Positions 8,254 to 16,962 of a DNA stretch of 64,000 nt are shown piece by piece. The stretch's first letter is position 1, and each line of letters begins with the position of its first letter. The notes under the pieces are model-generated. The model had not been told where the DNA came from. It worked only from the letters and a program-made list of their open reading frames with translations, and did no database searches. Source of the DNA: Nitrospira sp. CG24D (GTDB taxonomy: Bacteria > Nitrospirota > Nitrospiria > Nitrospirales > Nitrospiraceae); contig NEWQ02000013.1 in NCBI GenBank assembly GCA_002869855.2, positions 1 to 64,000 of the forward strand, in the 5' to 3' direction. Both the position numbers and the translations under genes were made by a program.

Positions 8254-8273
8254 ACCGCTATGCGTGAAGCGGT
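8254..8273. terminator. Small hairpin between convergent genes
   Basis: ACCGCT (8254-8259) pairs with AGCGGT (8268-8273) around an eight-base loop, 22 bases past the flavoprotein stop and 29 bases before the end of the converging TPR gene; CTGTTTGG follows. The stem is short, so it is a weak bidirectional terminator at best. Confidence 0.3.
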
Positions 8274-8302
8274 CTGTTTGGAATGTTAGCAGGGTGACAC
8301 GG

Positions 8303-9223
8303 TCAGGGTGCGGTCTCAGCCGGAGCGGGAACCGGTAGGGACGCGTCACTCGCAGGATCGGCAGGAGGCAACTGTTCCGCAACGGGGGCAGGTCCTTCGT
8401 GTTCCATGGAAGATGGCGTAGGGGATTCCGCCTGAGGCGGAAGGAGTTTTTGCACCGGAGATTGTTTGGCCGGTTTCGTTGTTGGAACAAGAGTCTTCGC
8501 CTGTTGCGCTCTGAGAGCAGCCTTCGCAGTTTTGCCTTCCAACTTCTCGAGAAGCGCTGTGAGATTGGAATCACGGTGAATTCGTGCTCTTGCCCGCTTC
8601 AGATGCGGAACGGCATCCAGGTGACGTCCCTTGTCTATCAGCAGTTCGGCCAGCGCGAGATGAGGGAACGGGTCATCCGGTACGATCTGCGTGACCCCTT
8701 CAAGGAATTGGAGCGTGAGGGATGGATGTCGGAGTCCCCAATAGGCCTGCGTGAGATTCAAGAGGGCGGTTGGATTGCGCGGTGCCAGTGCCACCGCTTG
8801 TTTAAAGGCTTTGACTGAGACCACGATCCCGCCGAGTTTTTCCTGTTGCACGCCAAGATTGTTCCACAAGGCCGCCACATAGGCTTTGTCCCGTGCTGGT
8901 GCATGCGGCTTTTCGCTCAGTGTGCGCAAGGCCGACTCTCCCAGCTTGTACTCGCCCCGATCAAGGTCATCACGAATCTGTTGGTGGGCGGCACTTGGAG
9001 CCTCGCCAAATTCGATGAGCCGGGTCCGAGGGATGTCTTGCGGCGGAGCCGGCTCAACCAGCGCCGGAGGGAAATTGGGCGTGGCATCGATATTCGTCGC
9101 GGGCAACGATGCGGGGACGGGCACCGGTGTCGTCGGGGGCTGTGTCCAGATGTGGTAGAAGACAAACGCTCCTAACAGCACAGCCAGGATCCGCAATGTG
9201 GATGAAATATCGCGACGGTACAC
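8303..9223 (-). CDS. Membrane-anchored TPR protein
   Basis: A 306-residue protein with one N-terminal transmembrane helix (ILAVLLGAFVFYHIW, about residues 12-27), a Pro-rich linker, and TPR-like helices from about residue 80 to 230 (AALWNNLGVQQEKLGGIVVSVKAF, NPTALLNLTQAYW, PFPHLALAELLIDKGRHLDAVPHL). The C-terminus is Pro/Ala-rich and low-complexity. It probably sits in the inner membrane with its repeats in the periplasm as an assembly scaffold. The start is GTG with an AAGGAGG site five bases upstream. No enzymatic domain is seen. Confidence 0.8.
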   Translation of the reverse strand: MYRRDISSTLRILAVLLGAFVFYHIWTQPPTTPVPVPASLPATNIDATPNFPPALVEPAPPQDIPRTRLIEFGEAPSAAHQQIRDDLDRGEYKLGESALRTLSEKPHAPARDKAYVAALWNNLGVQQEKLGGIVVSVKAFKQAVALAPRNPTALLNLTQAYWGLRHPSLTLQFLEGVTQIVPDDPFPHLALAELLIDKGRHLDAVPHLKRARARIHRDSNLTALLEKLEGKTAKAALRAQQAKTLVPTTKPAKQSPVQKLLPPQAESPTPSSMEHEGPAPVAEQLPPADPASDASLPVPAPAETAP

Positions 9224-9254
9224 AAACCCTCCTTAGCACGTCTACAATATTTGC

Positions 9255-9398
9255 ATGGGGTATGAAATCGTCCAAGAGTATTTACGATTGTTGATCTCTC
9301 TCACCAAAGGGAGGACGAGGGAGGATACCGAACGCGATACAGAGGGGCGGAGGTCAGAGTATGACCCGGCTGTGGAACTTGGCATTCAGCTTGACTGA
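9255..9398 (+). CDS. Possible 47-residue leaderless ORF
   Basis: An ATG at 9255 opens a 47-codon frame encoding a charged peptide (MGYEIVQEYLRLL ... GIQLD). It lies in the 322-base gap between divergent genes. The upstream sequence GTCTACAATATTTGC-ATG is nearly identical to that before the flavoprotein gene at 6948, with a TACAAT box six bases before the ATG. There is no known domain and no Shine-Dalgarno, so the call rests on promoter likeness and the open frame only. Confidence 0.35.
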   Translation: MGYEIVQEYLRLLISLTKGRTREDTERDTEGRRSEYDPAVELGIQLD

Positions 9399-9418
9399 CG
9401 ACCAAACACATTTATAGT
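9391..9418 (+). promoter_or_regulatory. Probable promoter of the PilZ gene
   Basis: TTGACT (9391-9396) and TATAGT (9413-9418) are separated by 16 bases, each matching five of six consensus positions. Transcription would start near 9425, leaving a 5' leader of roughly 120 bases before the PilZ-domain gene at 9546. Confidence 0.55.
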
Positions 9419-9545
9419 GAGTTGCGAGAGCCTGTGTCTGTTGACGGAGGCCTTCGGGGCAGATGTGATGAGGCGAATGCAGTAAGACGCGCACGCGTTG
9501 TCCTCGCTCATATGGCCTCGCACTGTGGGGAAGGGATCGTTTACG

Positions 9546-10070
9546 ATGGCTCGCCAACTCACTTGTCCACAATGCCAGAAGGATACGGTCTTGCGGTTAC
9601 GCCCACAGTCGCCGCGGGAACATGTCGCGTCATGGATTTGGATTTCGCCTTTTCACTGCCAGGAATGCAGCTATCGGTTCCTAGCGTGCCGGATCGGGCT
9701 TGTGGAGCCAAAGCATGCCATCGATCGCCGTGAGCATCTCCGGATTCCGGTACGGCTGTTTCTCTCTTTTTCAGGGGGCAAGGTTCGGGGCGAAGGGATT
9801 GTGATGGACCTGTCGATGGGCGGCTGTATCATCAAGAGCGACGCCCAGGTTCACGTCGATGATATCTTCTATCTCGAAATTGCGATCTCGGATCAGGAAT
9901 CTCCGATCGAAGTAGCGGCGATGGTCCGATCGATCAGTTCCCGCGGCATTGCCTTCAAATTTCTGCGGAAGGCGCAAGACAACAAACTGCTGCTCGCATT
10001 CATTCAATCCAACGCCGGGGCGACCTCGACGGTTTTGTCCAAAGCGGTGGCATCTTCGGTCGCTCGCTAA
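9546..10070 (+). CDS. PilZ domain protein with N-terminal zinc-ribbon-like segment
   Basis: A 174-residue cytoplasmic protein. Residues 1-50 carry two cysteine pairs (CPQC and CQEC) typical of a zinc ribbon. Residues about 60-165 form a PilZ domain, the c-di-GMP receptor: the RR/H-x-R signature appears as DRREHLRIPVRL, followed by the DLSMGGC (D/NxSxxG) motif, both needed for ligand binding. Binding of c-di-GMP is therefore expected. The ATG at 9546 is chosen because it begins the ribbon; a longer open frame precedes it without a good start site. Confidence 0.85.
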   Translation: MARQLTCPQCQKDTVLRLRPQSPREHVASWIWISPFHCQECSYRFLACRIGLVEPKHAIDRREHLRIPVRLFLSFSGGKVRGEGIVMDLSMGGCIIKSDAQVHVDDIFYLEIAISDQESPIEVAAMVRSISSRGIAFKFLRKAQDNKLLLAFIQSNAGATSTVLSKAVASSVAR

Positions 10071-10126
10071 CGAATCTCTCCAGCACACCATTATCCAACC
10101 GAAGCGTGAGACAGGGAGTGCCTGCT

Positions 10127-10432
10127 CTACATCGGCGTTTCCCAGGCTGAGGGGAGCGGGTGTTCGTCGACCAACCGGTTGTGTTCGGTGAGATCGTAGG
10201 GTTCGACGGCCAGGTCACCTCGATCCATTGGTTCCCCGCACATCGGCGAGCAGAGAAAATCGACAAGAGCCTGGGCCTTCGTTTCCGTAGAAAACCGGCA
10301 CAGGCCGTATTCTGGCATTCCTGAGGAGGGGTGCCAGAACGCCAACTCGATCGCACTGCCTTGATAGATGCCCAGCGAGCGGTGCCGCACTTGAAACCCG
10401 CCCGGTAGATGTGACGACGACTCCAGCGACAT
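10127..10432 (-). CDS. Conserved hypothetical protein
   Basis: A 101-residue soluble protein of no recognised family. It has a mid-protein strand-rich part (FQVRHRSLGIYQGSAIELAFWHP) and an acidic C-terminus (NRLVDEHPLPSAWE). The ATG at 10432 has an AAGAGG site six bases upstream, better than the in-frame GTG at 10450. It converges on the PilZ gene and is divergent from lemA. Confidence 0.6.
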   Translation of the reverse strand: MSLESSSHLPGGFQVRHRSLGIYQGSAIELAFWHPSSGMPEYGLCRFSTETKAQALVDFLCSPMCGEPMDRGDLAVEPYDLTEHNRLVDEHPLPSAWETPM

Positions 10433-10531
10433 CGAAACCTCTTGACTCACATATCTTAATGACTATTGCCATGGTAGCATGATCGCCAGACTGGACTACA
10501 GTCCGGACTGAGCCGGGAAAAGGAGGAGCGT

Positions 10532-11137
10532 ATGAGACGTGCGTCTGTGATGAATCTGGCCGTCGGCCTCGTGATTGTGTTCGCAGGATTGACGGCCGGC
10601 TGCGGCTATAACGATCTCCAAGGGTCGGACGAAGATACGAAAGCAGCCTGGAGCGAGGTCATCAATCAGTATCAACGCCGGGCCGATCTGATTCCCAACT
10701 TGGTCGCGACGGTGAAGGGCTATGCCGAGCATGAAAAAGAGACGCTCGAAGGGGTCGTGAAGGCGCGGGCCCAAGCAACCGGCATCCAGGTCACGCCTGA
10801 GACCTTGAAGGATCCGGCCGCATTCGAACAGTTCCAGAAGGCTCAGGCGGGACTCACCACAGCGTTGGGACGGCTCATTGCAATCGCTGAGAACTATCCG
10901 AACTTGAAAGCCGATCAAAGTTTCCGGGATTTGCAGAGTCAGTTGGAGGGGACGGAGAACCGCATTACCGTCGCACGCAAGCGTTATATCGATCGGGTGG
11001 CGGAGTACAACAAAATGGTCCGCTTTTTCCCGACTAACTTAACGGCGAAGTTCCTTCTCCACATGGAAGAGAAGCCGAATTTCACTGTGGCGGACGAAAA
11101 GGCTGTGGCAAAGCCGCCAGAGGTGAAGTTTAACTGA
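10532..11137 (+). CDS. lemA: LemA family protein
   Basis: A 201-residue protein. A signal peptide ends in a lipobox-like LTAGC (Cys at about residue 24), then the LemA core follows: YNDLQGSDEDTKAAWSEVINQYQRRADLIPNLVATVKGYAEHEKETLEGVVKAR, with a long helical bundle and the C-terminal RYIDRVAEYNKMVRFFPTNL motif. LemA proteins are membrane-attached with the helical domain outside; their role is unclear. GGAGG lies upstream of the ATG. The two TPM-domain genes downstream form the usual lemA-ygcG-type operon. Confidence 0.92.
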   Translation: MRRASVMNLAVGLVIVFAGLTAGCGYNDLQGSDEDTKAAWSEVINQYQRRADLIPNLVATVKGYAEHEKETLEGVVKARAQATGIQVTPETLKDPAAFEQFQKAQAGLTTALGRLIAIAENYPNLKADQSFRDLQSQLEGTENRITVARKRYIDRVAEYNKMVRFFPTNLTAKFLLHMEEKPNFTVADEKAVAKPPEVKFN

Positions 11138-11151
11138 ACCCGATCAAAGCG

Positions 11152-12042
11152 ATGAATCTCATCAACATGAGCCGTGTCTGGCGCAAGCCGGCGCGGCTCT
11201 TTGTCTTTCTTGCGATGCTCTTGAGCCCCGGGCTGGCCTGGTCGATTGAAGTGCCGCCGCTGATCGGGCGCGTGATGGACCTGGCGCATATCTTATCGGC
11301 AAGTGATGTAGATCGGCTGACGGCTGATCTCCAGGCACACGAGACGAGCAGCGGCAATCAAGTCGTCGTGCTTACGCTGCCGTCGCTCGAAGGCGAACCG
11401 CTCGAGCCCTTTGCTCACCGAATCGCCACGATGTGGAAACTCGGTCAGAAGGGGACGGACAACGGGGCGTTGCTGCTGGTGGCGTTGAAGGAGCGCAAAG
11501 TCCGGATCGAAGTGGGCTATGGACTTGAGGGGACCTTGACTGACGCCAAGTCGGCGCAGATCATTCGCAACGAGATCGTCCCACGTTTTCGTGCCGGGGA
11601 TCTGCCGGGCGGGATTGTCGCCGGGGTCGCCGCGATTCTGAAGACCATCGAAGGCACCTATCAGGCGCCGGAGAGGCCGCCGGTTCCTGTCAGCGGCGGT
11701 GAAGTTGGCCAGATTCTCATGGCCCTGATCGTCGGAGTTGTCTTCGGTCTGGCTTTGTCGAATGTGAATCGCGTGGTCGGCGCCCTAGCTGGTACTGGTC
11801 TCTCATTGTGGTTGTCCCCCTGGCTGATCCCGGCCATCGTCACGGGCCTGGTCACCTTGCTGCTTGTGCTGGTGTTAGGAAGCGCAATGTCGGGCCGCCG
11901 GGGCCATGGATTTGATGACTGGACATCGTACAGCAGTCGAGGCGGGGGCTGGGGTGGCGGCTCGTTCGGGGGTGATGGTGGCGGGGGATTCAGCGGCGGG
12001 GGCGGAGACTTTGGAGGAGGAGGCGCGAGTGGCGACTGGTAA
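11152..12042 (+). CDS. TPM-domain membrane protein (YgcG-like)
   Basis: A 296-residue protein with a signal peptide (LFVFLAMLLSPGLAWS), a TPM domain from about residue 38 to 165 (GRVMDLAHILSASDVDRL, VVVLTLPSLEGEPLEPFAHRIA, GALLLVALKERKVRIEVGYGLEGTLTDA), then two transmembrane helices and a C-terminal tail of almost pure Gly, Ser, Phe and Asp (GGGGFSGGGGDFGGGGASGDW). This layout is the partner of LemA in many bacteria. The Gly-rich tail is a family trait. Its last 14 bases overlap the next gene. Confidence 0.88.
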   Translation: MNLINMSRVWRKPARLFVFLAMLLSPGLAWSIEVPPLIGRVMDLAHILSASDVDRLTADLQAHETSSGNQVVVLTLPSLEGEPLEPFAHRIATMWKLGQKGTDNGALLLVALKERKVRIEVGYGLEGTLTDAKSAQIIRNEIVPRFRAGDLPGGIVAGVAAILKTIEGTYQAPERPPVPVSGGEVGQILMALIVGVVFGLALSNVNRVVGALAGTGLSLWLSPWLIPAIVTGLVTLLLVLVLGSAMSGRRGHGFDDWTSYSSRGGGWGGGSFGGDGGGGFSGGGGDFGGGGASGDW

Positions 12043-12691
12043 AGAGGCGGCATTGTCCGAAGGAGATCGAGAACGAGTCCGGCAGGCGGTTCATGCAGCC
12101 GAGCAGCAGACCAGAGCTGAAATTGTGCCGATGATCGTCGCGCGATCCGGCCTTTATCGCGATGCCCAACATTGGGCGGGGCTGATCACCGCGCTCACGA
12201 CATTGACCGTGTTACTGACCATCGAGGCTTCCTGGCTTTCCTGGGGATGGCATGCCTCAAATGCTGGGTGGCTGGTTCTTGCCGTCACGCTCGCCTATGT
12301 GGGGGGGAGCTGGATCGGAATGTTACCGCCGGTCCTTCGCCTGCTCACCTCGCCCACTCGCATGCGGCACAAGGTCGCGTTACGAGCCGAACGGGCCTTT
12401 GCTCAACATGCGATCTCACAGACGCGGGAGCGTACGGGTGTGCTGATCCTGCTGTCGATGTTAGAGAGGCAGATCTACGTCTTACCGGATCGTTCATTAG
12501 CGGGGCTGGTGTCGGCAGACCGATGGAAGCAGGTGGTGCAAGCGGCGATTGAGCGCCTGCGAGGCGGCGATATTGCCGAGGGCCTCTCACATGCCATTGC
12601 GGCTTGCGGAGCGGTGCTGGCAGATGCCTGCCCAGCAGGCCCTGGCGATAACCCCAACGAATTGCCCGATCAAGTTATCGAAGAACAGTAA
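12029..12691 (+). CDS. Second TPM-domain protein, no signal peptide
   Basis: A 220-residue protein read from a GTG at 12029 that sits inside the end of the preceding gene, behind a run of GGAGGAGGAGG. The domain begins ALSEGDRERVRQAVHAAEQQTRAEIVPMIV, then two hydrophobic helices (about residues 45-90), then the conserved half RERTGVLILLSMLERQIYVLPDRSL and a helical end. Such short TPM proteins commonly follow lemA and the longer TPM gene, and the three probably form one membrane complex. The function is not established. Confidence 0.82.
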   Translation: MATGKEAALSEGDRERVRQAVHAAEQQTRAEIVPMIVARSGLYRDAQHWAGLITALTTLTVLLTIEASWLSWGWHASNAGWLVLAVTLAYVGGSWIGMLPPVLRLLTSPTRMRHKVALRAERAFAQHAISQTRERTGVLILLSMLERQIYVLPDRSLAGLVSADRWKQVVQAAIERLRGGDIAEGLSHAIAACGAVLADACPAGPGDNPNELPDQVIEEQ

Positions 12692-12726
12692 TTGTTCCCT
12701 TGATAGACGCCTTGCCATTGTTCGGC

Positions 12727-12732
12727 TAGAAT
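12727..12732 (+). promoter_or_regulatory. Extended -10-like box directly before murJ
   Basis: TAGAAT ends eight bases before the murJ ATG, in the context GCTAGAATCCGCATCC-ATG. No good -35 box at standard spacing is seen (TTGATA at 12700 is 21 bases away) and there is no Shine-Dalgarno, so transcription could start at or next to the start codon. Confidence 0.3.
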
Positions 12733-12740
12733 CCGCATCC

Positions 12741-14357
12741 ATGTCCGAATCGAGCACACCCGCGACTTCCGCACAATCAGCCTCAAGCGATCAACGCTCG
12801 GTGGTGAAAGCCGCCGGTATCATCGGCATCGGCACCTTCGCCAGCCGGATTCTCGGATTTATCCGGGACATGGTCATGGCCCGCCTTTTCGGCGCGACTG
12901 CGGCAGCCGATGCCTTTTATGTCGCGTTCCGGGTTCCCAGTCTGTTGCGCGAGCTGTTTGCCGAAGGCTCCATGTCGGCGGCGTTCATTCCCGTCTTCAC
13001 CGAGTATCACCAACAGAAGACCAAGCGTGAGGCATGGGAATTGGCCAGTGCCGTCTTCACGACGCTCCTGACGATCGTGACGGGGACTGTGCTCATCGGC
13101 ATTGCAGTAACCCCCGTCATCGTCTGGTATCTCGCGCCGGGGTTTCATAACGATCCGGCCAAACTCACCTTGGCCGTCGTCCTCTCACGCGTGATGTTTC
13201 CCTATCTGCTGTTTATCAGTCTCGCTGCGCTGGCCATGGGGATCCTGAATTCGCTGCGGGCTTTCGCGGCTCCCGCGTTCTCGCCGCTGTTTCTGAATGT
13301 GTTCATGATCGGATGCGCGCTCTTTCTGTCGCCGCAGCTGCCGGAGCCGATTATCGGCGTGGCCATCGGCGTGGTCGCGGGCGGCGCGGCGCAGTTCGCG
13401 ATGCAACTACCGGGATTAGCTCGCCGGGGTTTTCTGTTCGGCTGGCGTTTCGAACCGGGACATCCCGGTGTCAGGCGGATCGGTCGCCTGATGATTCCCT
13501 CGCTCCTGGGTTTGTCGGTGACGCAAATCAATCTGACCGTGAGCACGATTCTCGCCTCGTTCTTTGTGGGGGGACCCACCTATCTGTTTTATGGGATGAG
13601 GTTGATCCAGTTCCCACTCGGCATCTTTAGCGTGGCCCTGGCGACGGCGATTCTTCCGACTCTCTCCGCCCAGGCGGCGCGGGGTGCGATGGACGAATTA
13701 CGGACGACGTTCGGATTCGGGTTACGGATGATTCTCTTCATTATCCTACCGGCGATGGCCGGCTTGATCCTTTTACGCACCCCGATCGTGCAATTGTTTT
13801 TCGAGCATGGGACATTCACGGCCCATGATACGGCGGAGACGGCGCTGGCAGTATTGTGTTATGCCGTCGGCCTTTGGGCGTTCGGCGGGGTGCGAATCAT
13901 TGTGGCGGCATTCTACTCCATGCAGGATACGAAGCTTCCCGCGATTTCTGCAGCGGTCGCCGTGGCGGCGAACATCCTGCTCTCGCTGGCGCTGATGCCG
14001 ATGCTGGGCGCGGCAGGCTTGGCTCTGGCGACGGCACTCGCGGCCATGATCAACGGGGGTATTTTGATCATCGTCTTGAATCGCCGGCTGGGCGGCGTGG
14101 AGTGGGGATCAGTGGGACGATCGTCTCTCAGAGTTGTGCTGGCCTGTCTTCCGTTGATCGTGGCATGTTTCTGGGCCGCGAGCGCCTCGCTCTGGACCCA
14201 TCCCGGTGACTGGATTGAAAAGTCGGTGTTACTGACCGTTGCGATCGGGTGCAGCGTGGGAGGCTATTTGGGGGTTCATATCCTGTTGAAGTCCGACGAA
14301 TTGGATGTGGTGTGGGGAATGGTCCGAAGAAAACTCGGTCGAGTGACCGGCCAGTGA
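12741..14357 (+). CDS. murJ: Lipid II flippase MurJ
   Basis: A 538-residue inner-membrane protein with about 14 hydrophobic helices. The N-terminus carries the MurJ/MviN hallmark SVVKAAGIIGIGTFASRILG-FIRD, followed by ADAFYVAFRVPSLLRELFAEGSMSAAFIPVF, both conserved across the family. MurJ flips lipid II for peptidoglycan synthesis. The ATG at 12741 gives the family N-terminus; a longer open extension overlaps the TPM gene and is not used. The ogt-like gene begins two bases after its stop. Confidence 0.95.
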   Translation: MSESSTPATSAQSASSDQRSVVKAAGIIGIGTFASRILGFIRDMVMARLFGATAAADAFYVAFRVPSLLRELFAEGSMSAAFIPVFTEYHQQKTKREAWELASAVFTTLLTIVTGTVLIGIAVTPVIVWYLAPGFHNDPAKLTLAVVLSRVMFPYLLFISLAALAMGILNSLRAFAAPAFSPLFLNVFMIGCALFLSPQLPEPIIGVAIGVVAGGAAQFAMQLPGLARRGFLFGWRFEPGHPGVRRIGRLMIPSLLGLSVTQINLTVSTILASFFVGGPTYLFYGMRLIQFPLGIFSVALATAILPTLSAQAARGAMDELRTTFGFGLRMILFIILPAMAGLILLRTPIVQLFFEHGTFTAHDTAETALAVLCYAVGLWAFGGVRIIVAAFYSMQDTKLPAISAAVAVAANILLSLALMPMLGAAGLALATALAAMINGGILIIVLNRRLGGVEWGSVGRSSLRVVLACLPLIVACFWAASASLWTHPGDWIEKSVLLTVAIGCSVGGYLGVHILLKSDELDVVWGMVRRKLGRVTGQ

Positions 14358-14359
14358 GG

Positions 14360-14890
14360 ATGCGCATGCGACGAACGACCTTGTTCAAATCACGCTGGGG
14401 TTGGATGGGGATTACTGAAACCGGCAAAGGGATCGACGGCATCGCGTTGCCGCAGACATCGAAGCAGCGGGCGATCGCCGTTCTCCGCGAGCAGGCTCCC
14501 GATGTTCTTGTCATGGAACCGTCTCCACAGCTGGATATGGCGCAGGCGCAGTTGCTTGACTACATCGCAGGCAAACGGCGGACCTTTGATGTGCCATTGG
14601 ACCTCTCACGGGGTACCACATTTCAACGACAGGTGTGGCGGGCACTCTTGCGGGTCCCCTACGGCAAGCTCCGGTCCTATCAATGGGTCGCGTTGCGCGT
14701 CGGGGGCCGGCAGTATGCCCGCGCAGTCGGCAACGCGGTGGGAGCCAACCCCTTGCCTATTATCGTTCCGTGTCATCGCATTGTGGCCCACGACGCGTCG
14801 CTGGGCGGGTTCTCCGGCGGACTGCCGACCAAGCGCAAGCTCCTGACCCTTGAAGGAACGCTGGCTCAACTGCAACGCGGGCGGACCTGA
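14360..14890 (+). CDS. ogt: Methylated-DNA--protein-cysteine methyltransferase
   Basis: A 176-residue DNA-repair protein that removes O6-alkyl groups from guanine in a suicide reaction. The C-terminal domain is complete: TTFQRQVWRALLRVPYGKLRSY, GNAVGANPLPIIVPCHRIVA with the acceptor Cys at about residue 138, and the helix-turn-helix region before it. The N-terminal domain is shortened compared with E. coli Ada/Ogt and diverges. It begins two bases after murJ, so it is probably co-transcribed with murJ and dtd. Confidence 0.9.
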   Translation: MRMRRTTLFKSRWGWMGITETGKGIDGIALPQTSKQRAIAVLREQAPDVLVMEPSPQLDMAQAQLLDYIAGKRRTFDVPLDLSRGTTFQRQVWRALLRVPYGKLRSYQWVALRVGGRQYARAVGNAVGANPLPIIVPCHRIVAHDASLGGFSGGLPTKRKLLTLEGTLAQLQRGRT

Positions 14891-14893
14891 TCG

Positions 14894-15346
14894 ATGAAGG
14901 CGATTGTGCAGCGGGTCACCAGTGCGTCAGTTGAGGTGGACGGGACGGTGGTCGGACAGATCGGAACGGGATTGTTGGTGTTAGTGGGTGTGGCCAAAGG
15001 CGATGAGAAAGCGGATTGCCGCTATCTCGTTGAGAAGCTCCGTACGTTTCGGATTTTCTCCGATGAGCAGGGTAAAATGAACCGGTCGCTGGTGGATGTC
15101 GGAGGCGCCGTGCTCCTTGTCTCGCAATTTACATTGCTGGGAAGCACCGTCAACGGCCGCCGTCCCAGCTTTGACGGTGCGGCGCCTCCGGACGTTGCGA
15201 AGCGCCTGTATGAGCAGGTGGCCGCCGATCTGCGGGCGGCGGGTACTCCGGTCGAAACCGGGGTGTTCGCCGCGCACATGCAGGTGGCCTTGGTGAATGA
15301 CGGGCCGGTGACTTTCGTGTTGGATAGCTGCGACAAACCTTCTTGA
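14894..15346 (+). CDS. dtd: D-aminoacyl-tRNA deacylase
   Basis: A 150-residue cytoplasmic enzyme that hydrolyses D-amino acids, and glycine mis-charged on tRNA-Ala, from tRNA. The family motifs are intact: [15 protein letters not shown] start, [11 protein letters not shown] (SQxTL motif, about residues 77-82) and the [12 protein letters not shown]-terminal NxGPVT motif. Length is exactly that of the family. It starts three bases after the ogt-like stop codon. Confidence 0.95.
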   Translation: MKAIVQRVTSASVEVDGTVVGQIGTGLLVLVGVAKGDEKADCRYLVEKLRTFRIFSDEQGKMNRSLVDVGGAVLLVSQFTLLGSTVNGRRPSFDGAAPPDVAKRLYEQVAADLRAAGTPVETGVFAAHMQVALVNDGPVTFVLDSCDKPS

Positions 15347-15420
15347 TGACGGACACTCAAGTCTGGTACGGCGAAACCGATAGAACAGACAGAAAGCGAT
15401 CCAGGCAACGACAACTCTGC

Positions 15421-15426
15421 TATACT
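15421..15426 (+). promoter_or_regulatory. -10-like box TATACT
   Basis: TATACT matches five of six consensus positions and lies 37 bases upstream of the ATG at 15464, in the only sizeable gap between dtd and the next gene. No convincing -35 hexamer is present at 16-18 bases upstream. Confidence 0.3.
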
Positions 15427-15463
15427 GAATTTATGCGTCTTTAGATTGCTCAATGAGGTGGAG

Positions 15464-16030
15464 ATGGGGACGGCGGTTCCTCCACAACATCCTCTCCGAC
15501 AGCTCTTCGGAGCACTGACCGAGCGGAGCTTCACCGAACGCCTTGGATGGCCCGACATCAACGTGGCCGGTTACGTGTCCAATCTCCTCGTCGATTTCAC
15601 GCACACTGATAATCTGTATAAAATTCGCACCAGCCAGGATCAGCCGGTTGACACGGTTGTCGATCTGTTATTTGAGTCTGAGGTGATGCTGGATGCCCAA
15701 TCATTCGACCGCGAGCGGGAGGTGCATCGACATATCGGGGACTTCACCTTGTTTATGGCCGGACTGTTTCCGGAATATTTGCGGCGGCTGAAAACGGCCG
15801 GGTTGATCTATCACAAGGATTTTCTCGTGGATTATATGAAAACCGGCAAGCGTTCGTACGGCATCGTAGCCGAATTCGGCGATCACGGGGCCGAGATCGA
15901 CCCTCCCTTGTTCCGAAAGCTCTCCGATAATTTTGAGCTCTGCGTCACCGGGCTGGGATTTGTCCGGTCCGATCTCGAGCGCATGAGCGATCCCGCCTAC
16001 CAGCGCGTGAAGGGCCTGTTGCTCAATTGA
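15464..16030 (+). CDS. Conserved hypothetical protein
   Basis: A 188-residue soluble, mainly helical protein with no signal peptide. It starts with a short N-terminal stretch then LGWPDINVAGYVSNLLVDFTHTDNLYKI, and ends LCVTGLGFVRSDLERMSD. I do not recognise the family. Histidines and acidic residues cluster in REVHRHIGDFTLFMAGLFPEYL. GAGGTGG precedes the ATG at 15464; a TTG 18 bases earlier is possible. Its stop overlaps the start of the peptidase gene, so they are likely co-translated. Confidence 0.7.
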   Translation: MGTAVPPQHPLRQLFGALTERSFTERLGWPDINVAGYVSNLLVDFTHTDNLYKIRTSQDQPVDTVVDLLFESEVMLDAQSFDREREVHRHIGDFTLFMAGLFPEYLRRLKTAGLIYHKDFLVDYMKTGKRSYGIVAEFGDHGAEIDPPLFRKLSDNFELCVTGLGFVRSDLERMSDPAYQRVKGLLLN

Positions 16031-16962
16031 AACCGTCCCGTCCCGTTCTCCTCGTCCATGGCGGCGCCGGTCTTCGTCGTATGACGTCAGCTCAGGCCGG
16101 CTGTCTCACGGCGGCATTGGAAATCGGCTACCATCTTCTCGATCGCGGCGCGCCGGCGCTTACGGTGGTGGAACAGGTCATTGGCCTCCTGGAGCAGAGC
16201 GGGCTGTTCAATGCGGGACGCGGCGCGCATGTGCAGCTCGATGGGGTGCGTCGGATGGATGCATCGATCATGGAAGGGCATGAACTACAGGCCGGGGCGG
16301 TTGCATCGATTGAAGGGATTGTTCATCCCATTTCAGCGGCGCGATTGGTGATGGAGCAGACGACGCACGTCTTACTCGTCGGGAAGCCTGCATCGGCCTT
16401 TGCCCGGCATTGCAAGTTGGAGCGACAGCCGATTCGGCCTTCAGGTCATGCCTTACGCAAAGCGACGATGACGAAGGCCTGGTCCCTGAAAACTTTAGCA
16501 CTGTATCGGGCGATGATGTCGAGCGGGCCGACGTTGCGGAAGCGAGCCGGGAAAGAAACCGTCGGTGCGGTGGCGCTCGATCAAGCCGGGACGGTCGCGG
16601 CCGGCGCATCCACCGGCGGGATCGACCTCATGTTGCCGGGGCGTGTCGGCGACACGCCAATCATCGGCTGCGGAGTCTATGCCGATAACGAGAGCGGCGC
16701 CGTATCCATGACCGGGTTGGGTGAGGGTATTATCCGAATCGCGGTGGCAAAAGAAATCTGTGGTCGCCTGGAGCAGGGCGAGCGTCCGGTTTTCGCGGCG
16801 ACTTATGTCTTGCAGAAACTGGTTCGACGGATCAATGGCGCCGCCGGCTCTCTCGTCCTGGCTCCGAACGGGCGATTCGCCATCACCCATGTCACTCCGC
16901 GCATGGCTGCCGGCTGGTGGGATGGGAAGGGGCAGCCCACGGTAAGGGATTGTTTCCGATGA
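16027..16962 (+). CDS. Isoaspartyl peptidase/L-asparaginase (Ntn-hydrolase)
   Basis: A 311-residue enzyme of the plant-type asparaginase family, which self-cleaves and hydrolyses beta-aspartyl dipeptides and asparagine. The opening LLVHGGAGLRR, FNAGRGAHVQLDG and MDASIMEG motifs lie in the alpha part. The autocleavage site is in GKETVGAVALD, giving Thr178 as the new N-terminal nucleophile; GASTGGIDLMLPGRVGDTPIIGCGVYAD and MTGLGEGIIR form the substrate pocket. It begins with TTG, overlapping the previous stop, and ends in an ATGA overlap with the VOC gene. Confidence 0.9.
   Translation: MKPSRPVLLVHGGAGLRRMTSAQAGCLTAALEIGYHLLDRGAPALTVVEQVIGLLEQSGLFNAGRGAHVQLDGVRRMDASIMEGHELQAGAVASIEGIVHPISAARLVMEQTTHVLLVGKPASAFARHCKLERQPIRPSGHALRKATMTKAWSLKTLALYRAMMSSGPTLRKRAGKETVGAVALDQAGTVAAGASTGGIDLMLPGRVGDTPIIGCGVYADNESGAVSMTGLGEGIIRIAVAKEICGRLEQGERPVFAATYVLQKLVRRINGAAGSLVLAPNGRFAITHVTPRMAAGWWDGKGQPTVRDCFR

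Noticed and set aside
11661-12053. Proline-rich minus-strand frame opposite the TPM gene
   Set aside because: It is the mirror of the Gly-rich tail (GGN codons read as CCN), not a gene.
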